A stretch of DNA of 64,000 nucleotides from NCBI GenBank assembly GCA_019973155.2, contig BPQB01000003.1, forward strand, positions 62,001-126,000. The letters are read 5' to 3'. This document shows, piece by piece, positions 44,237 through 56,101 of the stretch. This stretch comes from Phanerochaete sordida (lineage: Eukaryota > Basidiomycota > Agaricomycetes > Polyporales > Phanerochaetaceae). Below the pieces are notes generated by a model. That model made no database searches and was not told the origin of the DNA. It worked only from the letters and a program-made list of their open reading frames with translations. Both the position numbers and the translations under genes were made by a program. Within the stretch, counting starts at the first letter, position 1. The number at the start of each line of letters is the position of its first letter.

Positions 44237-46485
44237 ATGGCCGAGACTCGCCAGCGCACCCCTCCTCTGCCTCCGCTCTCCACGTCGTCGTCTTCTTCTG
44301 TTGCCACTTCCTCCTCTCTTGACCTTCCGCGAGCCCCAAAGCGACGCTCCTCACTCGCCGACACCCCGCAGATGATGCCAACACAGATCATGACTACCTT
44401 CCCAGTAGACAACCAGTTCACCGGTTATCCACACAACGCAGGAAAGTCGCGCTCGAGTAGCTCACGGACCGGCATCGTAGCCACTCTGCCCACCATAGAG
44501 CCCTCACCCACCGACGAGGACGTCGTCTTCATTCACCCTCCTTTCAACGACTTCCCGGACGCCCACAAGTACCCTGAAGGGCTTACGTATAATGTCTTGG
44601 CGACCAACCCTAACTTCTTCCTCGTCGCCTCCGACTACCGTAGAGTCGGCGACAGTCTGGAGGAGACCTCGGACACGATACAGTATCCTACCGTCCTTGA
44701 ACCTCCTCGGGGATGGCTTCAGTCCGACGATAAGAAGTGGCTGCAATCCGACGACAAGAAGCGTTCCAAGGATGCCAAGAAGGAGAAACGCTGGCCGGAG
44801 GGTCAAGCCCCTCGTCTCCGATGCACCTTCTGCCGTCGCACGTACGCTGGTGTCAATGCCAAGAGTATGTGGCGTAGACACGTCTTTGAGAAGCACAGGA
44901 TCGCCATGTCTAACAGACGTGCCGATGCTGGGGAGCGAAAGGGGCGCGGCAGTACGTATACCGCCACTCGTTTACCTTCGTGCACTCACAGTCATTGTCA
45001 GAAGAAAACGACACTGATGTCGAGTTCGAGAGCAAGCCGATTTCTGCTGCTGCTCGGGGCGCAGCTAAGGCAGAGAAGGAGGCGAAAGCTGAACGTCAGA
45101 CCTCGACTTCAGTGTCCTCGTCGAAACGGTCTCGGGCAGCGCCCGACTCACCCACCGACTGGAGCAAGGCCCGGACTTCCTTCACGCGGACTCGGTCGCT
45201 CCCAGCATCTCAACTTGAAGACTCAGCGGAGGAGAATGATATACAGGAGGGTGACAGCTTTTCGTCGTTGCTACCGCCTTTCGCACTTGCGGACTCATCG
45301 ACCTCCTTTTCGTCTACCGACTTCGAGAACGAGAGCTTCAACATCAGTGCTGCATCGAGCACTCCACCTCTCACACCTGAGGTGTCCTCTCACTTCTCCC
45401 CTGCAAGCCGTAGACGTGATCCCGCCAAGATCGTCGACGAATCGCCCTACAACCCGCTTCTTACGCCTTCATTCCGACACTCGCCCCCTCGTCTTCCCTC
45501 CGATCAACCTTGGCGCTATCCGAGTCCTAGTCACCCTTTCCACAGGGACTTGACGCTAAGCATGCTGGCCTGCGGAGAGGCCAACTCGACTTTGAGTGGT
45601 CTGGATGTCAGCCCGGTAGTCCTTCTGCCCGCTAGCGAGCGGAGCAAGAGGAGTATCTACAGCAGCCCGATCTTCATGAGCAAGAAGGACGGGTCCAGTC
45701 CAGATGTCGATACCCTTTTGAAGTCGCGAGGCCTCCATACATCGTCCCCGCGAAGGCTTTTCTCGGATACGGCGCTCCCCATTCCGTTCCACGAGCGTAT
45801 TCGGTCGATTCGCGTCCCCGAGACCCCAGGAAACAGCAAGCACACTCCGACCAAGCAGATCCTCGGGTCATCGGTGAAGAAGGGCACCAGCCTGCGTCAC
45901 TCGATATTCTCTCCACTCAGATCGTCCCCTAACAAGTCTAATCGGTTGCTGGCACCCATCGACCTCGCCAGCGAAGATCCCTTCACAGATGGGGCTTATG
46001 GTATTAAGCAGATTTTCGTGTCAAACGCACTGGAAGACACTCCTGAAACGCCTCCAGACTCAAGCGAAGAATGTGATAGCCCCGTTCTCAGGACTGCGCA
46101 ACTTTCATCGTCACAAGGATCCCGCCACGTCTCCTACTCCAGGGCCGCTGATGGAGGCATCGGACACGGCATTGGTCTGATGGAGGGCTTCTCGCCGACA
46201 GGAAGTCCTAGCAAAGATGGCGGCGACAGCCTCATGGATGCTACACTGAACGAGACAGAACTTCCTCTGTCGCGTCGCGACTCGAAGCGTGCGCGCACCG
46301 CATCGACAGCCAGTGCAGCCGGCAATTCACCCTTCACTACTTCCCGCCCTACCAAGAAGCCCAGGAAGGAGTTCCTCATGGATGCTGTCCTCGACGGTGA
46401 CGTCGACTTTGAAGTGGTCATTGAATCTTACCACGGCAAGAAGAGACGGAGGACGATAACCAGCCGCGATCATGTCCATTCCTAA
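44237..46485 (+). CDS. C2H2-like zinc-finger protein, possible transcription regulator
   Basis: This is an unrecognised 732-aa protein from two exons (44237-44951, 45002-46485; intron GTACGT..CAG). A single zinc-finger-like module lies near residues 195-225: LRCTFCRRTYAGVNAKSMWR followed by RHVFEKHRIAM, that is Cys-X2-Cys with paired histidines five apart. A short repeat (two WLQSDDKK units) precedes it. The rest is Ser/Pro-rich with many SP and TP sites. Conserved-looking short blocks are SPYNPLLTPSFRHSPPRLPS, RRLFSDTALPIPFHERIRSI and RKEFLMDAVLDGDVDFEVVI, the last near a basic C-terminal KKRRRT. The layout suits a cell-cycle or developmental regulator, but function is unknown. Confidence 0.78.
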
Positions 46486-47165
46486 GCATCTCACGCCTTC
46501 GTCTTCGCGCCACTAGCCTCAGCGTCATCGCCTCCGCGCACCCTTAACACCGTCAACGACGACGAACGACACCCCCTCAAACACACCTCTGGTTTTCTGT
46601 ATCGCTATCGCCCCTCCGCTATTTCAACACGCCTCGCTATGTTTCGGCTATATCATTACGGCACTGTCTCTACCTTGACGTGTCGCTCGCATCTTGTACA
46701 ACTATAAAACCAAGGGAATGCCCTTGCGTCAGTCTTCTTCCTGGTCACCTTCCATCTATGCAACTCTCTTGTCTCTCGGACACTGTAACCATACCATCCC
46801 GCCCTCTTCTTACGTTAGTCGTTTGCTCTTAGTACCGTAGTCCTCCTCCCTCGCGTTCCCGAAAATTGTCTAGTCTCCACGCCTTGATTCTGTTATCTTC
46901 CACCTGTCCCTGGATTATCCTCTTGCCTGGTAGTAGTAATTATGTCTCGCGGCTTATTGAAGTAGCCCTCTCTTAGTACCTTACATAGACGTCTGTGAAG
47001 ATTAGCAGGCCTCGAATCCACTTGACTTGTCTTGTTCTACCAAACTTCAGCTGCGCGTGACGAGCTTTGGGCGCTACGCGGGATGATGTACGCGACTCGG
47101 ACTAGCTGGCGGACACGCTGCGCGCACGTCCACGCTCTGCCCGCTGACGACGACGACGACGAGCC
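46486..47165. other. Intergenic region between the zinc-finger gene and VPS18
   Basis: These 680 bp are pyrimidine-rich in the first half. A TATAAAA at 46703-46709 is about 460 bp before the VPS18 start and may be coincidental or part of the upstream 3' end. I see no gene or RNA. Confidence 0.5.
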
Positions 47166-50100
47166 ATGTTCGACGACTGTAGGTACAGCCTTCACCGCTG
47201 TAGCACTTACTCAAGGGTTCCACTTCAGACGTCGAGCATACTTCCGCACCGCAGGGAAGTTTCGCGCACGGAGCATTGTCATTGCCCGAGGTGCACTATG
47301 AGGGTTTCGAGAGTTCGCCGCACGATGCGGAGAGCGCAGCGGACGAATATGCCCCACCTGTACGTTGTGCGCTGCTATGCTTGAGGCTTACATTCAAATC
47401 ATCCCAGGGAACAGAACCAGAAGCGGTGCAGCCAATATTCGAGCTAGGTCAAGTGCAATATACCCTCCCCGCACGTCTGCTCTCCCTCGTCGTGTCCTCA
47501 GACGTCCTCGTCATGGGCCTCGCCAACAACACCCTTGTTCTCATCGAACTCTCGCGGGACGATCAGGTCGTGCAGATTCAAATTCCACGGAAACCAACCG
47601 AGTTTACCATCCACAAACTCTTCCTGGACCCTTCCGGCCGGCACCTCATCATCACGTCCGTACAGGGCGAAAACTGGTACCTATACCGTGGCTGGAAGAA
47701 GCCCCGCCAACTCAAGAGCTTCAAGATGGTCATTGAGAGCCTCGCGTGGAACAAGTCTGCGCTGCTTGGTTCGACACATTCGACATCTACTCGCGAGATC
47801 CTGATCGGAGCGCGGAACGGGACGATATACGAAGCGGTCCTGGATGCGCAAGACGACTTCTTCAAGTCTCAAGAGCGCTACCTTCAGGCTGTCTTCACTC
47901 TCCCCGAGAGGCACCCCGTGACTGGTATCAGCTTTGACTTTTTCCCGCCGATGGACCAGAGGAGGGCGCTGATACTCGTCACAACGGCTACGCGAATATA
48001 CCAATTCGTCGGCACGCCAGAGCGGCGGTCTGACGAAGGAGGCCGACTCTTCTCCAGACTGTTTGGCACATATAGCGACAATGCGCCCAGTAGGTCCTCC
48101 CTGGCTAGTCGGCTTCGTAGCTAACCTCCATAAGACATCAAGGAGCTTGCTGGCGATATAGATCACTCTGAGCTGCACCTGTTCAACCCAAACGCAGATC
48201 AAGCGCTGTCACTTCCCCGCAATCTCTCATGGCTGACCTGTACGTCCTTTGAATACCCGCTCGGACCCACCGCTCAAATGCTCGTGCAGCTAACGGCGTC
48301 TTCCACGGAACACTCAACTTTGAATCGACCTCGGATGACTTCATTGATGGCGCTCAGCTACTACCATACCCTCATTTCCCTGGCTCGTTGGCGTCTTCGG
48401 GGCTCCCCGAAATACCGCTGTCCATGGCGCTCACTGAGTTCCACTTCGTTCTATTGTACAAAGACCGCGTACTCGGCGTCTCTTCGTTGAACGAGCAGCT
48501 AACGTACGAAGACGTTCTTCCATTGGTGACGATGGTTTAGCAATTCTAACGGCACCTCAGCTGACCAGTATCTTGTCAGAAAGCCAACGAGGCGGTGATG
48601 GGCATCACGACGGATCCAATACGCAAGACATACTGGCTATACACAGACCAAGCTATCTACGAACTTGGAATCAAAAACGAGGATCGAGACGTCTGGAAGC
48701 TTAACCTAGAGAAGGGAAGATATGACGTTGCTCTTCAGTATGCCAAGGTGATGAACCTCATGCGCTTTAGCCAGCCCGCACTCATATTGTTTACATCTAG
48801 ACTGCAAAGCAGCGAGACGCCGTCATGTGTGCCCACGCAGACGCTTACTTTGCGGACGGCCGTTACTTCCAAGCTGCTCATGCCTATGCGCAATGCTCTG
48901 TCACCTTTGAAGAAGTATCGCTGAAGTTCCTCGATGTCGAGGAACGAGATGCACTTCGCTCATACTTGATCTCACGGCTAGAACGAACGAAGAAGACGGT
49001 ATGTTTACGTTCACCTGTATGCCTTGTCACTAAAACGCCGAGATGGGCTGTATAGGACTTGTCACAACGTATGATGCTAGCGACTTGGCTGGTTGAATTC
49101 TATCTCAGCAAGTGCAACGAGCTGGACGATCTGGTAGCATCAGAGTCTGTCTCCCAAGACGTTGCGAATCTGCAGGCAGAGCGGACCATCCTTGAAGATG
49201 ACCTACGTCACTTCTTTGACACGTACAAGGTCAGTGTTGCACCGTCAAGTTATTCTCGATATTAACATGAATGCCGCATGTCAGAGCAACTTGGAGCCAT
49301 CTGTTGTGTATGAGCTCATTCAGGGCCATGGGCGAACCGACTTCTATCTACACTATGCGACCGTCATCGGAGACTATTCTCGGGTAGTTGAGCATTGGGT
49401 GATGGAAGAAGAGTGGTCGAAGGCCATCGATGCTCTCAACCGCCAGGTCAGATTGATTTGACCTCGTGCATACCCGCGCTCACCGTAAACCAGCCCGATC
49501 TCGAGCTGTACTACCGATTTGCGCCTACGTTGATGCGTCAAGTTCCCAAGGAGACAGTGGATTCATGGCTTCGTCGACGTGACCTCGATCCGTTGCGTCT
49601 CGTCCCTGCATTACTTCGCCTGCAACACATGCCTCGGGACCCTGTTTCACCGAACCAGGCAGTTCGGTACCTCAACCATCTCATCTTCGAACAGGGAAAC
49701 ACATCTTCCGTCGTACATAATCTCATGATCACCTTCTACGCTGCGAAACCGACAAGAGGCGTGGGTGATAGTCGTCCACTTACCACCGTTGTGGCGCCGG
49801 AAGACGACGGGCCGCTTCTTCGCTTCCTATCGTCAGCACCTACCGATCCTATCACCGGAAAACCGTATTACGATTTGGACTACGCCCTGCGACTATGCAA
49901 GCAAACCGGCCGTACACAACCATGCGTACATATCTACTCACAGATGGGCCTGTGGGAGAGCAGTGTCGATCTGGCTCTTGAGAAGGACGACCTCGAGCTT
50001 GCTAGGATCAACGCTGACATGCCGCCAGAGGAAGATCGTCAGCTGCGCAAGAGGTTATGGTTGAAGATCGCCAAGTACGTTGTCCAGCAGAAGCAGGACA

Positions 50101-50995
50101 TCAAGCTGTGCGTACTTTCGTAATTCTCACATTTGAATGACGCTGACTTCCGTTCAGCGCAATGCAATTCCTGGAGAATACGGACCTGTTGAAGATTGAA
50201 GACATCCTACCATTCTTCCCGGACTTCGTGGTCATAGACGATTTCAAGGAGGAGATCTGCACTGCATTGGAGGGTTACTCTGCACACATTGATTCGCTGA
50301 AGGCGGAGATGGACGATGTCACCAAGAACGCCGAGGCTATTAAACATGACATCGCGGCCTTGGAGAAACGGTTCATCACCATCGACGCGGGCGAGCGCTG
50401 TTCGCAATGTGACCAGCCGCTGCTTACCCGCCAGTTTTACGTCTTCCCATGCCAGCACACCTTCCACGCAGACTGCCTCATCGGCCTTGTAAGTCGCACT
50501 TCTCTCCGTACATTCGCGGCTTACGTTACCTCCGTGTAGACAAAGGAATATCTTCCGGCGCCGGCGCTACGGAAGATACTGGCTTTACAGAACGAGCTCA
50601 TGAAGAATCCAGGCGATCGCCTCAACCCGCCACGACAGCCATCGCACCAACGTACGCTACTCTCCGCCAATTTTGGGGTCCCTGTACCAGCGCAGAATGG
50701 AACTCGACCAGGGAACTCCCTTGGGAAGAACCTCCTATCAGCCGGCGACCGGCTGCGCGACCTCATTGTGCCAGACGCCCTCGTAAGCGTCGTCACCGCC
50801 CCAGTAGGATGGATCCCGGGCCTGGGGGGAGGTGCCCGTCGCAACACAGAGGACAAGGAGAAGAACACCGAGAAGCTGCGGAGAGAGTTGGAGGACATGC
50901 TTGCGGGTAGCTGCCCGCTGTGTGAGAGCGTCGTGGTCGGTCTCGACAAACCTTTCGTGCGAGAAGGGGAGGTAGATACCAGCTGGGCACTGTAG
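47166..50995 (+). CDS. VPS18: Vps18 (Pep3), core subunit of CORVET/HOPS
   Basis: Vps18 is a core subunit of the CORVET and HOPS complexes that tether endosomes and vacuoles for fusion. The first coding exon is 13 nt (MFDD plus one base). A 50-nt intron (GTAGGT..TTCAG) then gives MFDDYVEHTS, the only splice I found that keeps frame from this ATG. The beta-propeller region has TLPARLLSLVVSSDVLVMGL, LIELSRDDQVVQIQIP, HKLFLDPSGRHLIITSVQGE and NWYLYRGWKKPRQLKSFK. The clathrin-repeat part includes GITTDPIRKTYWLYTDQAIY, GRYDVALQYAK and QGHGRTDFYLHYATVIGDYS. The C-terminus has a RING-like finger (CSQCDQPLLTRQFYVFPCQH, CPLCESVVVGLDKPF). Many short introns. The last residues are EVDTSWAL. Confidence 0.93.
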
Positions 50996-51091
50996 TGATC
51001 ACGCGCGTACTCTGGATTTGCTTGAATATACCCGTAGTCGTATGAGCATTATGAGTGGAGTGTACATTAACAAAACAGCGGTGGTAGTTCG

Positions 51092-54000
51092 TCAGAATGC
51101 TCGCAGATCGGCGGTCTCCGCGTCAACCTGGGGCTCGGGATATACCGGCGATGGTGCACGATAGTTGGAGCTCGTGAGGGAGTCGCAGCCGACGAGGAAG
51201 TCGTGCCAACTCAGCTCCGACTTTGGATCCTCGCAATTGATCTAATTACCTGTGAGCCAAGCTTCGCATGACGCGCATAGTTGAAGCATACCTCGCAAGC
51301 AGTCGTCCTCTGCCCACTCTCCAAATCTAGTCTACTCTCGCTGATGACGCCAAATGGTGTGCTTGACGAGTCTTCATAGCGCATGAGCTGTTCTATGCTT
51401 TGACGGACGGTGGCGCTGGTGTACAAGATGTATGTGTCACCGTCCACCATGAGAGTGAGGGGAGGATCGGGCTGGGTCCCATTCACGCGCAAGCTGTAGC
51501 CACGACGTCAGCTATAGCCAGAGATGAACAAAAGGAGCACGCACAATTCCCGCAGGTCGTCGATGTATTGCTTAAGCTCTCCTGGCAACGACTCCTCAGG
51601 CAAAAGCTCCGTCTCGAGACCAGACATGCGAATGTCCATCGTCCTAAGCTGATTTCAGTAGGCGCATGCGTCACAGTGCCAATGACAAATACCTATCTGG
51701 CATCATCAAATTGAGCTGACTCTCAGTCCCCTGTTCGCAGCGCGGCTCGATGGAAAGCGAGGAGCTTTCGGCATCTTCACCCCCCATCTGTGCGCGCGCC
51801 TGAGCGAGGACGACCTCGAATGTAATCATCTTCCTCCGGAGCAACTCGTCCGCACTCTCTGCAGAGCTATCCGACGTTGGGAGAGCTTTGTAGATCAATC
51901 GATGCACAAGCTTCTGCTCCGAAGGAGGAGAATGGACGAGGGATGAAGGAAGCCTGCGTGGATCGTCTGTCAGCCGCTGTTATTAGATATCATTGTATGC
52001 ACTCACCCCGGGACGAATGATGAGCGAATGGTGTTTTGATCGTTATTTGACATCCATTGCAGAATCTTCGCAAAGTTATGCGAATTTTTAAGGGGTGGCA
52101 AGAGAGTGGCGCGCTGGCCTTTCGACGGGGTATTGAATAGCACATGGCCAGTCCTGTAGACGGATAAATCTCGACTGTATCGCACAGACTGATAGAACTT
52201 ACGATGCTTTGACGGTTCTGCGACGGCCTGGTGTGGGATCAAAATTAAACAGTGCGCCGCGAAGGTCTAGCGGCTCTCTTGGGAAGTGAGGTACATGAGC
52301 CACGCATACAACATAAGAGTGCAATTTACGCACCCTGCGAGTGTCAACAGATGTCCAGTGCCCACAGCAAGACCACCGGTCTTCTTGGTGTCCTCTCCGT
52401 TCTTTCCAATAAGCCACTCCCCGACGCGTCGCACACGGAACGCGCCCGCCGTGTTTACGTACCAAGGAAGTGCACGCGGGGAGAGGAAGGGATACAGAGC
52501 ATAGTCGTAGATGGACATCTCCTTCGGCGTATCCGTGATGAGAGGAACACCGGCAGGCAGGTAGACTACCAACGGTGTTCGAGAAGCGGAAACCATCTGT
52601 AGCGATATGAACCATAGGCCTCGGCACACATAACTCGGCTTACCTCGCCCGATGCTCTGCTAGCCAGTCTCTTCGCACTGCCTAGACTGTGCGAATCATG
52701 AGCGCATATTCTGACCTTCCAGTATTGTCAGTCAGAATTACAAAATAAATCTATGCGACTCACAAGTCCCTTGTCGCCGATATTTTCCATATACGCATTG
52801 GCAAGGCGAGAGATTCGTTGGACCAAATCTGGGCGTATAGCCGTTCGGGTAGGAAGTTGCACAACATCTTCCACTATGTTCTGCCCGTATGTAAGTACGA
52901 TGAAGCGAAGGGAGCTGATAGATGCTGACTTTGATCACAGTTCTTATCTGCTCCTGTAGAGGACGTAAGCTGCGTCGCACACCCTCAATGCGCAATGCTA
53001 GCGGTTCGCGGATCAGGGAGATGTGGACGTTGTACTTTATGGACAGATGCAACAAGTCGAGACCATCTGGTCAAAAATATGGATGAGCGGCATACATCGG
53101 AGGGTTTGTGAAGCGACTTACCTTTGCCCATGATCAAGAACAACTGGCTCGGATTCACGGGTAACGCTAGAGGGTAATTAGCTCGTGTGAGCGAGCAGCG
53201 GAAAGGAGCACGCACATTCCGTCACAACTTCCGTCCTGTCCCTCTTCTCCTTTTCAACGGTCGACAAACTAGGCCACCCCCACCGCTGCTCGATGATAGC
53301 CTCGACATATTCAATTTTCTTCGTCTTATAACTGGTCCCGCGCAACCCGGCCGCCTTTGCGAATTTTTGAAGCTGTTCCCGACTGAAGGTGCGACCTACG
53401 ACGTCGACGAGCTCGTGGTACTTTTCGATGTACTGCTCCGAAAGTTTTGGCGGATGGCGGGGAGGACGGCACTTATCGAGGTCCTGGAGCGTGGGCTCGA
53501 CACCCTCGGCTTGCAGACGTGCAAGGTACCGTTCCACACCCGTCGGCTCCATGGGATCCTTCTTGACTGGTGGATCAACTTCGCGAGCTACTGCCTCCTC
53601 GAGCTTGTACAAGGCCCTGAGCTCTTCGTTGAGTTCGAGAGACTCCTCGGCTGTTGCAGGTCGTACTTGTGCATTACTCGTTTCCGCGGCGTATGCTGAA
53701 CCGGAGGATTCAGCCATGAGATTTTCGATGACTGCATGCTTCCGCGGCCGTCCACGACCACGGCGAGGTGTGGACTCGAGGTTTTCGATTGGTAAACTGA
53801 GCTTCCGCGGACGGCCTCGCCCACGGCGCGGTGTGGACTCGGGATTTTCGCTTGGTAAACTTGGCTTCCGCGGACGTCCTCGACCACGGCGGGGTGGGAC
53901 CTCCAAACCCGCGCTTTGTGAGGTGCTTGGCTCACTCGCGCTCAGAGACTCCTGCAAGCCGCCGTCGCTCAGTTCTGTTGCATACGAGCTGTCCGCGTGC

Positions 54001-54191
54001 TCCAAATGGCCCGTGTGGGCGGAACCAGGGGCATGTTCTACAACAACATGCGAGGAGGTTGAATGGTCGTGCTCGGAGTCCTGGCGTAGTTTGAGAGCGG
54101 GTTGCGCGGAATACAAGCGGCGAGATAGTCTCCGTATGGAAGTAGGGGCCCTTTGAGCAGCACAAAAGTGTCGAAGGGCGTTGACGGACAT
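51092..54191 (-). CDS. SLS1: Mitochondrial Sls1-like protein with three AT-hooks
   Basis: In yeast, Sls1 is a mitochondrial inner-membrane protein that couples mtDNA transcription with translation. The ATG at 54191 starts a basic presequence (MSVNALRHFCAAQRAPTSIR, then RRLSRRLYSAQPALKL). Residues about 95-160 carry three copies of PRRGRGRPRK, the AT-hook DNA-binding motif, in a 21-residue repeat. Next are PTGVERYLARLQAEGV, SREQLQKFAKAAGLRG-TSYKTKKIEYVEAII and the SLS core: LPVNPSQLFLIMGK, DLLHLSIKYNVHISLIREPL and ALRIEGVRRSLRPL. Downstream exons continue to a TGA at 51094-51092. Length is roughly 850 aa. The SLS core resembles a KH-like RNA-binding fold. The AT-hooks are unusual for this family as I know it. 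Confidence 0.85.
53739..53899 (-). repeat. 63-bp tandem repeat encoding AT-hooks
   Basis: Units begin at 53739, 53802 and 53865 (CTTCCGCGG.. on the plus strand), an exact 63-bp period that keeps the SLS1 frame. Each unit encodes PRRGRGRPRK plus a Ser/Glu/Asn spacer. The third copy is partial. Differences are mostly single bases, so the array looks like fairly recent in-frame duplication. Confidence 0.9.
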
Positions 54192-54400
54192 TCCACCGAG
54201 AGCGAGTTGAAAGCAGACTGGGCGGAATTGGCGCCAGGCAAGAAATCCCAGATGCACGTGACCGTAGGCGCTTGCTATACCTTTGTGGCGTCGACGGCCG
54301 ACTCGACCGACTCTTTGTCTTCGCCAGCCTCGCACTTGGCTTTTCTGAATATGTACGCAACTGTCTCATGTAACTGGCGCGGAAAACAATACAGTACAGG

Positions 54401-54739
54401 TACTAACTTCTTTGTGTGTGAACAGGTACCATGCCAAGCGGCGCTGCGCCTCGACTTGGCCGGCGGAGCACGGAGCCAGGCAGCGTCGGGGGTCCGGAGG
54501 CTGCATATGCCCGCCTGCCTATCGAACGATCCACGCCGCTCATCTATTCCCATAATCCTGTGGCGACATGTGAGACTACACATGCATTCTCTAGTACGCA
54601 TGCATGCAATCGCACCACCGCCTTGGACGCACCACCGCCGTGCCTCGGCCATCAGTGGTTCTCTGAGGAATCTTGGGCTTGTCCACGATGTCCTCGAGCA
54701 TATACACGCTGTCCAACATGCTTCAATAACGGTGGATAA
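54401..54739 (+). other. Possible cryptic gene or leader intron with TACTAAC branch site
   Basis: A perfect TACTAAC branch-point sequence (54401-54407) is followed by a T/G-rich tract and an acceptor AACAG (ending 54425), five bases before an ATG (54431). A matching donor GTACGC occurs 70-odd bases upstream. From the ATG, a 102-aa frame runs to 54739 (MPSGAAPRLGRRSTEPG, AAYARLPIERSTPLIYSHNP). A different frame at 54660-54806 reads NLGLVHDVLEHIHAVQHA and SVAEAIRVAPDVPSLLRGAF before a stop. I could not connect the two with consistent splice sites. It might be a small gene with a leader intron, or a decayed one. Confidence 0.3.
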
Positions 54740-55947
54740 GCTATCGGTGGCTGAGGCAATACGCGTTGCTCCGGACGTGCCGTCGTTGCTGAGAGGGGCA
54801 TTCTGATGCTCGATTACGGGAGGACCACTGCGGGGAGGGAGCATCAAGGGTATCACGAATTCCTCTATTCAGTACCTGTCTAACTGGGACTTCTGTCAAG
54901 CATTGATGAACAGCCAAGCCGACTATTCCGTATTCTACGGAGCTGCTGGGAATTATACCGATAGGAGCACTGTTACATGTGGTGTATGTGCTCTTTCCAA
55001 ATTCTTTGGAGTTCTCTACGACCTTACGCTTCCTTGCAGAATAACAATGCAGCTCATTTTTCTTTACGCATGGCCCGTCATCATGTCTCCGGCGCTCGTG
55101 GACGCCGATCGTGAACGGTGGTGCCTCAGGCGATGTGCAGCGGGGCGCTGTTGCGCTTACTACCGTTGACAGCCGAGGTCATGGTCGGTTCGCCGCAAGG
55201 TCCGTGCAACCTATACCGGGCCATTGTCATGCCCGCGGTGGGAGTAGGTCTGTTGAACTCTTGGATGCTCGACGTTGAAACGTGTTGAAAGCTCCCGCCT
55301 CGCCCGGACGTCGCTCGAGAGAAGCATCAATGCAAGGAACTAGAACCCGGTGGGTGCGATAGTGTTCCCGAAGCAATGCTATTGACGGCTGTCTATTCGG
55401 AATTCACTATCATTATGGAATAACGTGGGTCAAGGCGCGTTGACATCACCAAGGTGCACACGCTGCAGCCGTAAAGCATCGCCCAGGTGCGGCTTGCGAT
55501 GTCCACAATTCGGAATTGCTGCTGACATGTATCCCCAGTTTGACAGCATCCTGGGCGGCTGTCACTGCGCGCATTCGTTTATGGCTGTCAAGCGGGTGGG
55601 ACTGCATAGCACAACGTGATCTCACTTGAGGATCATTCAGCAGCGCGCATGCTTTCTGGATGGACAGCGTTTGCTCCAGCGACGATCAGCATGACCGCAG
55701 TGCTCTGGAGACTTGGAGATATGCGATCTTGGCCACATGGCGTCATAAAGTAGAAGATCCCGTTGCAAAAATGAAGAGCGCTGCAATACAGCTTGGTGGG
55801 GCTGATACAGTGGTGTTTTTCTTGCTGTCGGAGAGAAAGCTGGCCATCGGACGATGTCATTCACACCCGAAGCATGAGCGCAGCGCGTTGGGGCGGGCGC
55901 CTCAGAGGCGCCTATATAGATCTGACTCGCCGGCAAATACCGGATGA

Positions 55948-55983
55948 GATAAAACGAGGAGATTGCACGATATCTTATCAGTT
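55948..55983. promoter_or_regulatory. GATA-type sites upstream of HAPX
   Basis: GATAA (55948-55952) and TTATCAGTT (55975-55983) lie 120-155 bp before the HAPX start. The second reads AACTGATAA on the minus strand and differs at one base from ATCWGATAA, the site of SreA/Urbs1-type iron-sensing GATA repressors. In ascomycetes such repressors control hapX reciprocally. The regulatory role here is inferred. Confidence 0.4.
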
Positions 55984-56101
55984 AACACTCTCATCCGCAT
56001 CGCGAGGGTCTCGTACTTAAAGCCCGTCTGCCATCCCCCGAAGGCCCTCGTCGAGCAAGCTGTTCCCCCGCGCCCCATAGGCATCGCCGTCGCACCCCGC
56101 G

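Larger units (their letters stand above)
54192..56101. other. Intergenic region between SLS1 and HAPX with traces of a transcript
   Basis: These 1.9 kb lie between divergent SLS1 and HAPX. The first part has an intron-like signal (see 54401-54739). From about 54860 to 55900 I found only short frames with no family resemblance, for example 54903-55169. The last 150 bp hold the HAPX promoter. No repeat or RNA gene was found. Confidence 0.5.

Noticed and set aside
44975..45553. An extended frame of the first zinc-finger exon reading through its intron to 45553.
   Set aside because: Beyond 44951 it is Arg/Leu-rich and loses the Ser/Pro character. Splicing at GTACGT/CAG restores a better and longer frame to 46485.
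54275..54856. A 193-aa minus-strand frame upstream of SLS1.
   Set aside because: It is the mirror of the coding-like plus-strand frames, where the branch site and acceptor also lie. Its Cys/Arg-rich content fits no family.
55160..55900. Possible remnant of a transposable element between SLS1 and HAPX.
   Set aside because: No terminal repeats, target-site duplication or transposase/reverse-transcriptase motif could be seen.
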